Assembly: GCF_900184895.1 (NCBI RefSeq) | Contig: NZ_FXZK01000001.1 | Span: 744,001-808,000 of the forward strand | Direction: 5' to 3' | DNA from: Flavimaricola marinus | GTDB lineage: Bacteria; Pseudomonadota; Alphaproteobacteria; Rhodobacterales; Rhodobacteraceae | Length of the DNA: 64,000 nucleotides | Shown here: one piece after another, positions 18,403-29,098 of the stretch | How positions within the stretch are numbered: the stretch's first letter is position 1 | How the letters are laid out: each line of letters begins with the position of its first letter | The notes under the pieces: model-generated | Told to the model about the DNA's origin: nothing | The model's database searches: none | What the model saw: the letters and a program-made list of their open reading frames with translations, nothing else | Translations under genes and position numbers: made by a program

Positions 18403-20292
18403 ATGCAGAGCGACCGACCAAAGACTCCTGCAGCCGCGACTTTGGAGAGCAGCTTGTCACCATCCATTCGATCCCTGAGTTTTTGGTTCTGCGCAATGAC
18501 TTGCGCCGTGGCCGCAGGCAGCGCCAGCGCGCAACAGGCAACGCTCGTCCTTCCGCCCGAGCGCGAGGGGCTGCGCGACACTCTGACCGAGGCGTCCCTG
18601 ACGCTGGCTTTGGGCGGCGAAGAGCCGGGCAGCGCGCAGGATTACGTCGCCGCCGCGCGGGCCGATTACCGAAGGCTCCTGACCGGGCTCTATGCCGAAG
18701 GCTTCTACAGTGGGACGATCTCGATCACGGTGGACGGACGCGAAGCCTCCGGGCTGGCACCTCTGGATGCACCGAATACAGTGAATTCGGTCGTGATCAC
18801 CGTCAATCCCGGCCCCCGGTTCAATTTCGGCACGGCCTCCATCAGTCCGACCACCCCGAGCACGGAATTGCCCGAAGGTTTCGCGACAGGTCGTGTGGCG
18901 CGCACTCCGGTGATCCGGGAGGCGGTGAACGCCGCCGTCAACGCTTGGCAAGAGGACGGCCACGCCAAAGCGACCCCCGCAGGACAGCAGATCACCGCGA
19001 TCCATCCCGAAGAACGGCTGGACGTCACGGTTCAGATCGCTCCCGGACCAAGGCTGAGCTTTGGCGAATTGACGATCGAGGGCAACGAGGACGTCCGCAC
19101 CGCACGCATCCGCGAGATCGCGGGACTTCCGGTCGGCGAGGTCTATTCGCCCGCCGAGTTGGAACGCTCCGCCAACCGTCTGCGCCGGACAGGGACATTT
19201 CAGTCCGTGGCCTACGTGGAATCCGACAGCATAGGGCCGAACGATACCCTGCCCTTCACGCTGCAGGTCGTCGAACAAATCCCGCGCCGTATCGGGGCCG
19301 GGGCCGAACTGTCGAGCAGCGAGGGGCTGACCGTCTCTGCCTACTGGCTGCACCGGAACCTTCTGGGCGGGGCGGAACGGTTCCGGATCGATGCCGAGAT
19401 TTCGGACATCAACACCACTGACGACGGCTTTGGCGACAACGGCACGGATTATTCGGTGCTGCTGAGCTTTGGGCGTCCGTCGACATTCCGCTCGAACGCC
19501 GATCTGTCGGTCACCGCCGAAATCTCGCGCGATGACGAGCCCGACTACCTTCTTGATTCCGCCGAGATCGAAGCATCGCTGATCAAATACGTGCGTGACG
19601 ACCTGACCTATCAGATGGGTTTGGGCCTCTTGACCGCCCGCGAAGAAACCAGCTTTCGGGAACGCAGCTACACGTTGCTGACCCTGCCTCTGCAAGGCAC
19701 GCTGGAACGGCGCAACGATCCGCTGGATGCGACCTCCGGGTATTTCCTCGATCTGGAACTGACCCCGTTCCTCACGATCACCGGCGGCGAAAATGGCGCA
19801 CGGCTCTATGCCGACGGGCGGATATACCAGAGCTTCGGCGAGGATGACCGCCTGACCTTGGCGGCTCGCGGGCAATTTGGCTCGGTTGTCGGGGCCGATA
19901 TCCTTCAGGCACCGGCTGACTATCTGTTCTACGCAGGTGGCGGCGGCACCGTGCGGGGGCAGGCCTTTCAGGCATTGGCCATCGACAGCGTGGCGGATTT
20001 CGGCACTGGCCCGACAGACGTCCGGACGGGCGGCGCCTCGTTCCTCGGTGGCCAATTCGAAGCGCGGGTGAAAATCACCGATCAGATCGGCGCCGTCGGG
20101 TTCTACGACATTGCCGTCGTCGGGGCCGAAGCGTTCCCGATGGACGGCGACGATTGGATCGCCGGGGCGGGGATCGGCTTGCGCTATGACACCGGGATCG
20201 GCCCGATCCGGCTCGATCTTGCGACGCCGACGACAGGCGACAGCGCGGGCGAACGGCTGGAAGTCTACATCGGAATTGGACAATCGTTTTGA
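18403..20292 (+). CDS. tamA: Autotransporter assembly complex protein TamA
   Basis: A 629-residue outer-membrane protein of the Omp85/BamA superfamily. With TamB it helps insert proteins into, or move lipids to, the outer membrane. After a signal peptide ending SASAQQ (around residue 45) come POTRA-like segments, for example LSFGELTIEGNEDVRTARI near residue 220, then a C-terminal beta-barrel ending in the usual aromatic pattern YIGIGQSF. ATG 18403 has TGAGGA upstream; a TTG near 18456 with GGAG would give a shorter leader that fits the signal peptide better. It overlaps tamB. Confidence 0.88.
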   Translation: MQSDRPKTPAAATLESSLSPSIRSLSFWFCAMTCAVAAGSASAQQATLVLPPEREGLRDTLTEASLTLALGGEEPGSAQDYVAAARADYRRLLTGLYAEGFYSGTISITVDGREASGLAPLDAPNTVNSVVITVNPGPRFNFGTASISPTTPSTELPEGFATGRVARTPVIREAVNAAVNAWQEDGHAKATPAGQQITAIHPEERLDVTVQIAPGPRLSFGELTIEGNEDVRTARIREIAGLPVGEVYSPAELERSANRLRRTGTFQSVAYVESDSIGPNDTLPFTLQVVEQIPRRIGAGAELSSSEGLTVSAYWLHRNLLGGAERFRIDAEISDINTTDDGFGDNGTDYSVLLSFGRPSTFRSNADLSVTAEISRDDEPDYLLDSAEIEASLIKYVRDDLTYQMGLGLLTAREETSFRERSYTLLTLPLQGTLERRNDPLDATSGYFLDLELTPFLTITGGENGARLYADGRIYQSFGEDDRLTLAARGQFGSVVGADILQAPADYLFYAGGGGTVRGQAFQALAIDSVADFGTGPTDVRTGGASFLGGQFEARVKITDQIGAVGFYDIAVVGAEAFPMDGDDWIAGAGIGLRYDTGIGPIRLDLATPTTGDSAGERLEVYIGIGQSF

Positions 20293-23200
20293 AGCCGCTG
20301 CACGCCCTGACCCTCTGCACGATCCTGTCAGTGCCGTCCCTTGCCGTCGCGCAAAGCGCGCAGGAAGAACGGGATCGCGGCTTTCTCGTCGGCCTGATCG
20401 AAGACAACCTGTCGAGCGTCAGCCGTCAGGTAACCATCGACGGCTTTGCCGGCGCCTTGTCGTCGCGAGCGACGATCGAAACCCTGACCGTCGCCGACGA
20501 AGAAGGCATCTGGTTCCGGGCCGAAGGGCTGGCGTTCGAATGGAACCGATCCGCCGTTCTGCGGGGCAATATCGACATTCAGGAAATGTCGGCCACCAGC
20601 ATCACCTTGCTGCGCCAGCCGATCAGCGAACCGCAACCGCCCGATCCCGAAGCCTCGCCCTTTTCGCTGCCAAACCTTCCGGTTTCGGTGGAAATCGACG
20701 AGATCCGGGCCGATGCGATTACGCTCGGTGCGCCGATCCTCGGCGAGGAACTGGTGCTCACCCTCGATGGCACCGTCTCGCTGATCTCTGGTGAGGGCAC
20801 CGCCGATATCTCTGCCGTTCGGCAGGACGGCGGTGGGCAATTCCAGCTGTCCGGAAGCTATTCCAACGACACCCGCGAACTCGGACTGAACCTGAACCTG
20901 TCGGAGAAAGAGAACGGCCTGATCGCGTCGCTCCTTGATCTGTCGGGCAAGCCGTCGCTCGATCTGACGATAGACGGCTTTGGGCCGATCGACGATTTCA
21001 GCGCCGATCTGACCCTCGGGACCGACGGTGTCGAGCGGGTCGCCGGCAACTTCGGCTTTGAACAACGGGCCGATGAGACCGGGCGCAACCGGCTGGACAT
21101 GGCGTTCGACATCGCCGGCGACGTGGGCGCGCTGTTGCCGCCCGACTATGCCGAATTCTTTGGCAACGACGTGTCTCTCGATGTGCGTCTTGCCCGGCAG
21201 GAAAGCGGTGCGATCAACCTCAGCCGATTGAACATCGACGCCGAGGCTCTGACATTGGAAGGCACCGCCGACCTGTCGCCCGAGGGATGGCCGCTGAAGC
21301 TCGATATCACAGGGCGGCTCGCCGCGCGCGATGGTTCGCCTGTGCTGCTGCCCATCTCCGGGGCACGGACCTTTGTGCGCTCCACCGATCTGGAAGTGAC
21401 CTTCGACGCCGAGGACGGCGACCGTTGGACGGGGCGCTTCGATCTGCGCGAATTCACCCGGCCCGGCATCGCGATGCCCCAGTTGCTGCTGTCCGGCGGC
21501 GGGCTGATCCAGCCCGCGACCGAGACGACGGACGGGCGGTTCACCGCAAATCTCAGCTATGCCGTGCCGGACCTGCGGATCGACGATCCGGGCCTGTCCG
21601 AGGCTATCGGGCCCTCTATTGACGGCGATGTGCGCCTCTCGCGCGAAAGCAGCGGCCCGTTCCGGATCGAAGCTCTGACGATGGACGCCACCGGGCTCTC
21701 GCTCGACGCAGAAGGCACTGTCGAAGCCGGGGGCGAGAGCGGCCTCGGCATCCAGACTTCGGCGCAGATCGAGGTCGGCACGCTCAGCCGGTTCTCCACC
21801 ATCAGCGGGCTGGCCGATCTGGCCGGCGAGGCCGCGCTGACAATTGCCGCACAGCTGGAGCCGCTCAGCGGCGGCTTTGATCTGTCGGTCTCGGGCCAGA
21901 CCAACAATCTGCAACTGGGGATCGAGCCGCTCGATCCGCTGTTGGCCGGTCGCGGACAGTTGGATCTCAGCGCTGACAGGGACGAAACCGGCACCCGACT
22001 GTCCGGTCTGACGATCTCGACCCAAGAGGCGACAGTGGTCGCTCAGGCCACTCTCACAAGCGCCGACAGTTCGGGCCTGTTCGACATCAACATCCGCGAT
22101 GTCGGGCAGTCCTTCCCCGGATTGGACGGGGCCGGCCGACTGAACGGGACCATGACCCGGTCCGACACCGGCGACATCGAAATCGAAGCGCAGGCCGACC
22201 TGCCCGGCACCACCGCTCAGGTCAATGCCAACATTCCGCCCAGCGAAGACAGCCCCGTGGTTCAAGCCGATATCCGGGCCTCCGTTGCCGATCTGGCGCC
22301 TTATTCCGTCTTGGCCGGGCGCGACCTGACCGGCTCCGCAGACCTGAGTATCGACGGGATCGTCAAAGCCGACCTCAGCCTGTTCGACGTCAGGGTCGAC
22401 GCCGATGGCACCGATCTCGGCTTCGATATCGAGCGCGTCGATCCGCTGCTGGCAGGTTCCACGCTCATCGACGGACGGGTTATCAGAACCGCGCCGGAAA
22501 ACCTCCAGATCGACGGCCTCGCGCTGCGCACCGATGCGTTTCAGGCCGAGATCTCTGGCGATTTCACAGATGGCGCCGGAGCCGCCAATTTCGGCGTCTC
22601 GCTGCGCGACGTGGCCTTGCTCGAACCCCGGATCAGCGGCGCCGTCGGTCTGACAGGAACCGTCGAGAGAGACGCCGAAGGGGCGCTGACCCTCGATGCG
22701 ATCGGAACCGGCCCCGGCGGGGCTGTGGCCAGCATCGACGGTATGCGCGCCTCTGACGCGGAAGGCGCGGGCCTGTCCGGTGCGCTGATCGCCACTCTGG
22801 CCGACCTGTCGCCTTACTCCACCATCGCAGGCCGCAGGCTGTCCGGCGCCGCAGACGCCGCGTTGACGGGCAAAGCGGCGAGCGACCTGAGCACCTTCGA
22901 TCTGACCTTCGACCTTGCAGGCCGCGATCTGGACGTGGCGGGCGTCGCCCTCCCCGGCGGTGTGGCGGCGACCGGAACGGCCAGCCAAGATGCCACGGGC
23001 AAGGCCACAATCGCGCTGACCGGAAGCGGGCCGGGCGGCACGGCGATCGAGCTGGATGCCGATGCGATCCGCGTCGACGACGCATATCGGATCACCACCG
23101 ATCTGGCGGTCTCGGCCGACAACATCGCCCCCTATTCCGGGCTGGCGGGGCGGTCGCTCTCAGGAGGCGTCGGCCTCGATGTCGAAGGCAGCCTCAGCAC

Positions 23201-24899
23201 CGACATTCGCGATTTCGACCTGACGATTGCGGCGAATACATCCAATATCAACGTCGGCGTTCCGACCGTGGCGACGCTGCTGCGAGGCTCCGGGTCGCTC
23301 TCCATGCGGGCCACCCGTGAAGCCGGCGAACTGGTCAACATAGATGGGCTGCGGATCGACTATCCGAACCTCACGGCGCAGGCAGACCTGCAAGGGCGCG
23401 GCGGCGGCGGAACCGGATCCTACCAAATCCGGCTTGCCGATATCGGGCTGTTTACAGACGATCTTTCAGGTCCGGTGACCGCCAATGGCGAGGCGACGCG
23501 CAATCCCGACGGCATCTGGCGGACCACGACGACCGCAACCGGCCCCGGCGGCATTCGCGCCGATGTCAGCGGCACCGTGGCCGAGACCGGTGCGCTGGAT
23601 CTGCGGGTCGACGGCGTCGCACCTTTGGGGCTGGCGAATGCCTATATCGAACCTCGCAGGCTTCAGGGCTTCGCCCTGTTCGACCTTGCCATCGTCGGGC
23701 AACCTTCCCTTGATGCGGTGTCAGGCAGCGTGCAACTCAGCGAGGCACGGCTGGCGGCCCCCACGCTCGGGCGGGCGCTGGAGGATTTGACGGGCACCAT
23801 CGGGCTGTCCGGCGGGCGTGCCACCATCGACATCGGCGGGCGGTTCGAGACCGGTGGCACGCTTAGCGTATCCGGCCCGGTCGGGCTGTCCGGCGGGCTA
23901 GACGCCAACCTTCAGATCGTCGCCAACGACGTCGTCGAGCGCGATCCGAACCTCTACGAAACCATCGTCGACGGACAACTCAGCATCACTGGCCCGCTCA
24001 GCGGCGGGGCGCGGATCGCGGGCCGGATCGATCTTGGTACCACCGAAATCCGGGTGCCGTCCTCAGACCTGTCGAGCCTCGGCGATCTTCCGGACGTAAA
24101 CCATATCGGCGCCCCCGCGCCCGTGCGTCTGACACTCAACCGGGCCGGGCTCGACGTGAATGGCGGCGACGTGGATAGCGGCGGATCGGCGCGGTCGGGA
24201 CCGAACTATCCCATTGATATCCTTATCTCTGCACCCGCCCAACTGTTCGTTCGGGGACGCGGGCTGGATGCCGAACTCGGCGGCTCCCTCACCCTGACGG
24301 GCACCACCCAGCAAGTTATCCCTGCGGGCCGGTTCAACCTCATTCGCGGCCGGATCGACATCCTCCAGCAACGCTTCGCGCTGGACGAAGGCAGCATCCG
24401 GCTCCAAGGCGACTTCGTGCCCTATGTGCGGCTGGTCGCGACCACCACGGCGGGCGACGGAACCGCGATCAGCATCGTCGTGGAGGGGCCGGCGTCGGAG
24501 CCTGTGGTGACGTTTGAATCCTCGCCGGAACTGCCGCAGGATGAGGTCTTGGCGCGGTTGATCTTCAACCAGCCACTGAGCGAGATCACCCCGTTTCAGG
24601 CCGTGCAGCTGGCCGCGGCCGTCAGCACACTGGCGGGGCGCGGTGGCGGCGGGTTCATCAACGATTTCCGGCAGGACATCGGCTTGGACGATCTCGACAT
24701 CACCACCGACGATGATGGCGCCGTCGCGGTGCGTGCCGGTAAGTATCTGAGCGAAAACGTTTATACGGACGTGACCGTCGGTTCAGACCGGACCGAGATC
24801 GAGCTCAATCTGGACCTGACCGACGATGTGACGATCACCGGCCGGGCCAATTCCGACGGGGAAACCGGCCTCGGGATATTCTTCGAGCGGGATTACTGA
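20289..24899 (+). CDS. tamB: Translocation and assembly module protein TamB
   Basis: A 1536-residue AsmA-like protein bridging the inner and outer membranes as partner of TamA. An N-terminal signal/anchor (LHALTLCTILSVPSLAVA) is followed by long repetitive beta-strand segments with recurring DG/LSG patterns. The C-terminal DUF490 domain has the conserved stretch GRFNLIRGRIDILQQRFALDEG, shown here only as RGRIDILQQRF, and ends GLGIFFERDY. Translation starts at TTG 20289, overlapping the tamA stop (TTGA); no other start keeps the signal sequence. The length is typical for alphaproteobacterial TamB. Confidence 0.93.
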   Translation: MKPLHALTLCTILSVPSLAVAQSAQEERDRGFLVGLIEDNLSSVSRQVTIDGFAGALSSRATIETLTVADEEGIWFRAEGLAFEWNRSAVLRGNIDIQEMSATSITLLRQPISEPQPPDPEASPFSLPNLPVSVEIDEIRADAITLGAPILGEELVLTLDGTVSLISGEGTADISAVRQDGGGQFQLSGSYSNDTRELGLNLNLSEKENGLIASLLDLSGKPSLDLTIDGFGPIDDFSADLTLGTDGVERVAGNFGFEQRADETGRNRLDMAFDIAGDVGALLPPDYAEFFGNDVSLDVRLARQESGAINLSRLNIDAEALTLEGTADLSPEGWPLKLDITGRLAARDGSPVLLPISGARTFVRSTDLEVTFDAEDGDRWTGRFDLREFTRPGIAMPQLLLSGGGLIQPATETTDGRFTANLSYAVPDLRIDDPGLSEAIGPSIDGDVRLSRESSGPFRIEALTMDATGLSLDAEGTVEAGGESGLGIQTSAQIEVGTLSRFSTISGLADLAGEAALTIAAQLEPLSGGFDLSVSGQTNNLQLGIEPLDPLLAGRGQLDLSADRDETGTRLSGLTISTQEATVVAQATLTSADSSGLFDINIRDVGQSFPGLDGAGRLNGTMTRSDTGDIEIEAQADLPGTTAQVNANIPPSEDSPVVQADIRASVADLAPYSVLAGRDLTGSADLSIDGIVKADLSLFDVRVDADGTDLGFDIERVDPLLAGSTLIDGRVIRTAPENLQIDGLALRTDAFQAEISGDFTDGAGAANFGVSLRDVALLEPRISGAVGLTGTVERDAEGALTLDAIGTGPGGAVASIDGMRASDAEGAGLSGALIATLADLSPYSTIAGRRLSGAADAALTGKAASDLSTFDLTFDLAGRDLDVAGVALPGGVAATGTASQDATGKATIALTGSGPGGTAIELDADAIRVDDAYRITTDLAVSADNIAPYSGLAGRSLSGGVGLDVEGSLSTDIRDFDLTIAANTSNINVGVPTVATLLRGSGSLSMRATREAGELVNIDGLRIDYPNLTAQADLQGRGGGGTGSYQIRLADIGLFTDDLSGPVTANGEATRNPDGIWRTTTTATGPGGIRADVSGTVAETGALDLRVDGVAPLGLANAYIEPRRLQGFALFDLAIVGQPSLDAVSGSVQLSEARLAAPTLGRALEDLTGTIGLSGGRATIDIGGRFETGGTLSVSGPVGLSGGLDANLQIVANDVVERDPNLYETIVDGQLSITGPLSGGARIAGRIDLGTTEIRVPSSDLSSLGDLPDVNHIGAPAPVRLTLNRAGLDVNGGDVDSGGSARSGPNYPIDILISAPAQLFVRGRGLDAELGGSLTLTGTTQQVIPAGRFNLIRGRIDILQQRFALDEGSIRLQGDFVPYVRLVATTTAGDGTAISIVVEGPASEPVVTFESSPELPQDEVLARLIFNQPLSEITPFQAVQLAAAVSTLAGRGGGGFINDFRQDIGLDDLDITTDDDGAVAVRAGKYLSENVYTDVTVGSDRTEIELNLDLTDDVTITGRANSDGETGLGIFFERDY

Positions 24900-24915
24900 C
24901 ACCGCAGCCGTTGCC

Positions 24916-25001
24916 GCGACTCGATAGGTTAATGGCCCGAAATCCGCTGCGGTCTGCCGTCGGTATCCCGTCGGTATTCCGTCGGTGTCGTTTTCGGCAT
25001 T
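24916..25001 (+). repeat. 86-bp intergenic repeat, family B, copy 2 (11-bp periodic core)
   Basis: Runs from GCGACTCGATAGGTTAA to GTCGTTTTCGGCATT with core units GTCGGTATCCC and GTCGGTATTCC in tandem. Gap-free match to 6808-6893 on the other strand, about 83% identical. It begins 16 bases after the tamB stop, the same position and orientation relative to the upstream gene as copy 1 has to ileS. The rest of the 174-base gap to the lipoprotein gene shows nothing else. Confidence 0.8.
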
Positions 25002-25073
25002 GCGGCCATTAAGGCACCGAACGGTGGTTGAGATGGGATTTCACCCACCTCGCCTATCATCCTGCGCCTGACA

Positions 25074-25562
25074 TCAGAGGTCGAGTTCGTCGACCAATCT
25101 CAGGTACTCAGTCATTCGAGGAAAGCCCTCTACGATCGACCCGAGCGGGAGAGCAGCCGTCTGGCCACTGAGCATCGAATACATGATGTGGCTTCCGTCT
25201 TCCTGGATTGCCAAAATGAAGCAGTCGCCGTTTCTTGCCTCCATCAGCGCGCCGCCGTCACGGTAATAGTAGTCTTCCCGCGAGCAGAACGCTCCATCGT
25301 TCATTGTCCACTCTCCGACACCCGCGAGCGGATCGCTCGAAATGGAGAGTGTCTTGCCATCGGGCGAATAGAAGAACCCCATCTGGCTGCCGGGCACGAA
25401 CAGGTACTTTCCCGACAGAAACTGCTCCAGGCTATCGCCCGTCAGGAAATCCCCGGTGACGGGCTCTCCTAAAGCGACGGAGCTGGTTTCACAGGCACTC
25501 AGTGCCATGAGGCCGAGCGACATCAGTGCAGCCGAGGCTGTTTTGCAAAAGAGATTGGTCAT
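25074..25562 (-). CDS. Hypothetical lipoprotein
   Basis: A 162-residue protein with a lipoprotein signal peptide: MTNLFCKTASAALMSLGL is followed by the lipobox LSAC at residues 21-24, so the mature protein would be lipidated at Cys24 in the periplasm. The body has a calycin-like look (GEWTMNDGAFCSREDYYY, IQEDGSHIMYSM) with two further cysteines that could form a disulfide. It may relate to small DUF995-type secreted proteins, but I cannot confirm this. It stands alone between convergent tamB and the opp operon; no operon partner is evident. Confidence 0.65.
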   Translation of the reverse strand: MTNLFCKTASAALMSLGLMALSACETSSVALGEPVTGDFLTGDSLEQFLSGKYLFVPGSQMGFFYSPDGKTLSISSDPLAGVGEWTMNDGAFCSREDYYYRDGGALMEARNGDCFILAIQEDGSHIMYSMLSGQTAALPLGSIVEGFPRMTEYLRLVDELDL

Positions 25563-25655
25563 GAAATTTTCCGATCAAAAGCCGAAATGGCTGTTGTCAC
25601 GGTATGGAGGCGACCCGGTTCGGCACAGTATGCAATACCCGACCCTGAAAGTGGA

Positions 25656-26659
25656 CTAGACGGGTGCCAGCACCTCGGCAGGGGCGTGGAACGGGCAAGC
25701 CACGAGATGACCGTCGCCAAGGTTCTGCACCTCGGGCCGTTTCTCAGCGCAACTTGGCTGCGCCTTGGGGCAGCGGGTGCGGAACACGCAGCCCGATGGC
25801 GGGCGCAGGGGCGACGGCAATTCGCCCTCCAGAATGGGCCGATGGCGTGCGGCCTCCAGCACCGGATCGGGGATCGGCACCGAGGAAATCAGCGCCTGGG
25901 TGTAGGGATGCTCGGGCACGGTGCAGAGCTTGCGCGCGCCGGCTGTTTCCATCAGTTGGCCCAGATACATCACCACGATCCGGTCGGAGATGTGTTTGAC
26001 CACCGACAGGTCGTGCGCGATGAAGATCATCGACAGGCCCATGTCGCGGCGCAACTCGGCCAGCAGGTTGACCACCTGCGCCTGCACCGACACGTCGAGC
26101 GCGGACACCGGCTCGTCACAGATCAGCAGCTTGGGCCGCAGGATCAGCGCCCGCGCAATCCCGATCCGCTGGCATTGCCCGCCGGAGAACTCGTGCGGAT
26201 AGCGGTTGATCAGGTTGGGCAGCAGGCCGACCCGATCCATCAGCTCGGCCACCCGCTGCTTGACCTCTTTGCGTGGGGTGTTCGGATAGTGCGTGACCAG
26301 AGGTTCAGCGATGATGTCGCCCACCGGCATTCGGGGGTTCAGCGCGGCGAGAGGATCCTGAAAGATCATCTGCACGTCCTTGCGGTGGACCCGCCTGGCG
26401 GTGGGATCCATCGCGGCAAGGTCCTTGCCCTCGAACAGCACTTCACCGCCAGAGATCGGCACGGTCCCGACGATAGCGCGGGCGAGCGTCGATTTGCCGG
26501 AGCCGCTTTCCCCGACGACGCCGAGGCATTCGCCTGCGGCCAGATCGAAGGAGACACCGCCGACGGCATGCAGCTTGAGCGCCTTGGTCCACGGCCACGC
26601 CCCTTGCGGGCGCACGTCAAAGGTCACGGCCAGATCTTTGGCGGAGAGGATCGTTTGGG

Positions 26660-26663
<4 letters not shown>
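25656..26663 (-). CDS. oppF: Oligopeptide ABC transporter ATP-binding protein OppF
   Basis: A 335-residue ATPase of the peptide/nickel importer family. Walker A is GVVGESGSGKSTLAR (near residue 48), the ABC signature FSGGQCQRIGIARAL, and Walker B LLICDEPVSALD. The C-terminal oligopeptide-transporter extension carries the cysteine-containing iron-sulfur-like motif FRTRCPKAQPSC. It is the last gene of the opp operon and overlaps oppD by ATGA. As the second ATPase it would pair with OppD to energise peptide uptake. The substrate range is not predictable. Confidence 0.9.
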
Positions 26664-27631
<968 letters not shown>

Positions 27632-27633
27632 GT

Positions 27634-28560
27634 TCAGCGGTCCTTGGGGTCTAGTGCGTCGCGCAGGCCGTCGCCGACAAAGAAGAAGGCGAACAGGGTG
27701 ACGACAAAGAAGAACAGCGGGAACAGAAGCTGCCAGATCACACCGTATTGCATCTGTCCGGCCCCGGCCGAGATCAGCGCCCCGAGCGAGGTGTTCGGCT
27801 CTTGCACCCCAAGCCCGAGGAACGAGATGAAGCTTTCGGTGATGATCATGCCGGGGATCAGCAGCGTCGCATAGACGATCACGATCCCCAGAAGGTTGGG
27901 CACGATGTGCCGCAGGATGATCTTCATCGGGGCGACCCCGGTGGCGACGGCCGCTTCGACGAATTCCTTGTTCTTGATCGTCAGCGTCTGCCCTCGGGCG
28001 ATCCGCGCCATGTCGAGCCACGAGATCAGCCCGATCCCGATGAACAGCATCAGGATCGACCGCCCGAAGATCACCAGCATCAGGATCAGCACGAACATGA
28101 AGGGGATCGACATCAGCACGTCGACCGTCCGCATCATGATCCCGTCGAGCCTGCCGCCGAAATAGCCTGCGATGGCCCCGTAGAGCGTGCCGACGATGAC
28201 GGCGACCCCGGCCCCGACCACCCCGACGAGCAGCGAGATCCGGGTGCCTTGCACTGTCCGGGCATAGAGGTCGCGCCCGGAGTTGTCGGTGCCGAAATAG
28301 TGCCCCGTCGCGATGGACGGCACCCCTTCGGTCTGGTTCCGGCCCATCAGGCTGAAATCCACGAAGTCCCGCTCGTACTGGGCGATGAAGCCGCCGAAGA
28401 AGGCGAAGATCGCGATCAGGATCAGCACGACCAGCGAGGCCACGGCGGCCTTGTTGCGGAAGAACCGGATGCGGGCATCCTGCCAGAGCGAGCGGCCCTG
28501 CACGGCGGCCAGATCGGCGGCCTCCGTGATCCCGTCAATGGTGGCTTTCTCAGGAAACAT
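27634..28560 (-). CDS. oppC: Oligopeptide ABC transporter permease OppC
   Basis: A 308-residue inner-membrane permease. The cytoplasmic N-terminus precedes the first helix (AAVASLVVLILIAIFAFFGG), and the permease loop EFVEAAVATGVAPMKIILRHI matches the EAA motif region, here quoted as VEAAVATGVAP. About six helices are seen in all. ATG 28560 follows AAGGAG with seven-base spacing; the upstream-extended frame lacks a site. The gene overlaps the DinB-fold gene by 11 bases, so the two are translationally linked. Confidence 0.9.
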   Translation of the reverse strand: MFPEKATIDGITEAADLAAVQGRSLWQDARIRFFRNKAAVASLVVLILIAIFAFFGGFIAQYERDFVDFSLMGRNQTEGVPSIATGHYFGTDNSGRDLYARTVQGTRISLLVGVVGAGVAVIVGTLYGAIAGYFGGRLDGIMMRTVDVLMSIPFMFVLILMLVIFGRSILMLFIGIGLISWLDMARIARGQTLTIKNKEFVEAAVATGVAPMKIILRHIVPNLLGIVIVYATLLIPGMIITESFISFLGLGVQEPNTSLGALISAGAGQMQYGVIWQLLFPLFFFVVTLFAFFFVGDGLRDALDPKDR

Positions 28561-29095
28561 CGGATGGCTCCTTGGATGTGTAATCAAGCCAGGCCTGAGC
28601 CGCGGGTGCGCGGCCAAAGGCGAGGTAGAAATCGTCGAGTTGCGGCGGTGGCACTTCGGTGCCGGACAGCATCGCGTGGGCCTGACCCCGGTGATGGATC
28701 TGGTGCTGGAACAGATGCAACAACAGATCGCCGATCCGCTCTGCGCGTGGCCCGTCGGCGCGGTCGGTGATCACCGTCCGCTCCAGATCGGCGTCGCTCA
28801 GGTCATCGCAGAACCGCACCAGCCTCCGATCGGCGAGCTTTTGCAGCGTGCCCAAATCCGGCGCGGCGATGGTGCTGCCGGTGGTGTCGAACACCGACCG
28901 CCCGCGCCCGCCCTCTTCGAGCGCGTCGAGGTAGTAGAGATCGACCTCGAAGATATGGGTCAGCGTCGCCCGGATCGAGCCGAAGAACCCGGACCGGGGT
29001 GCGTCGAAAGCCTCGGCGCTCAAACGCGCACAGGCCGACGAGAGCACCTCGTTGGCCCATGCGTTGTTGCGCGCCATGCTTTGCAGCGGCCCCAT
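28550..29095 (-). CDS. DinB-fold family protein inside the opp operon
   Basis: A 181-residue cytoplasmic four-helix protein of the DinB/YfiT superfamily. The start RNNAWANEVLSSACARL matches the family opening, and the metal-ligand pattern is seen as THIFEVDLYYLD and HLFQHQIHHRGQAHAML, with histidines in the expected places. Such proteins are often divalent-metal-dependent thiol transferases or hydrolases; the reaction here is unknown. It lies between oppB (4-base gap) and oppC (11-base overlap), an uncommon place, and must be co-transcribed with the importer. Confidence 0.82.
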   Translation of the reverse strand: MGPLQSMARNNAWANEVLSSACARLSAEAFDAPRSGFFGSIRATLTHIFEVDLYYLDALEEGGRGRSVFDTTGSTIAAPDLGTLQKLADRRLVRFCDDLSDADLERTVITDRADGPRAERIGDLLLHLFQHQIHHRGQAHAMLSGTEVPPPQLDDFYLAFGRAPAAQAWLDYTSKEPSDVS

Positions 29096-29098
29096 CCG

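Noticed and set aside
20328-22988. An 886-codon frame antisense to tamB
   Set aside because: Same reason: a GC-driven shadow of a clear TamB gene.
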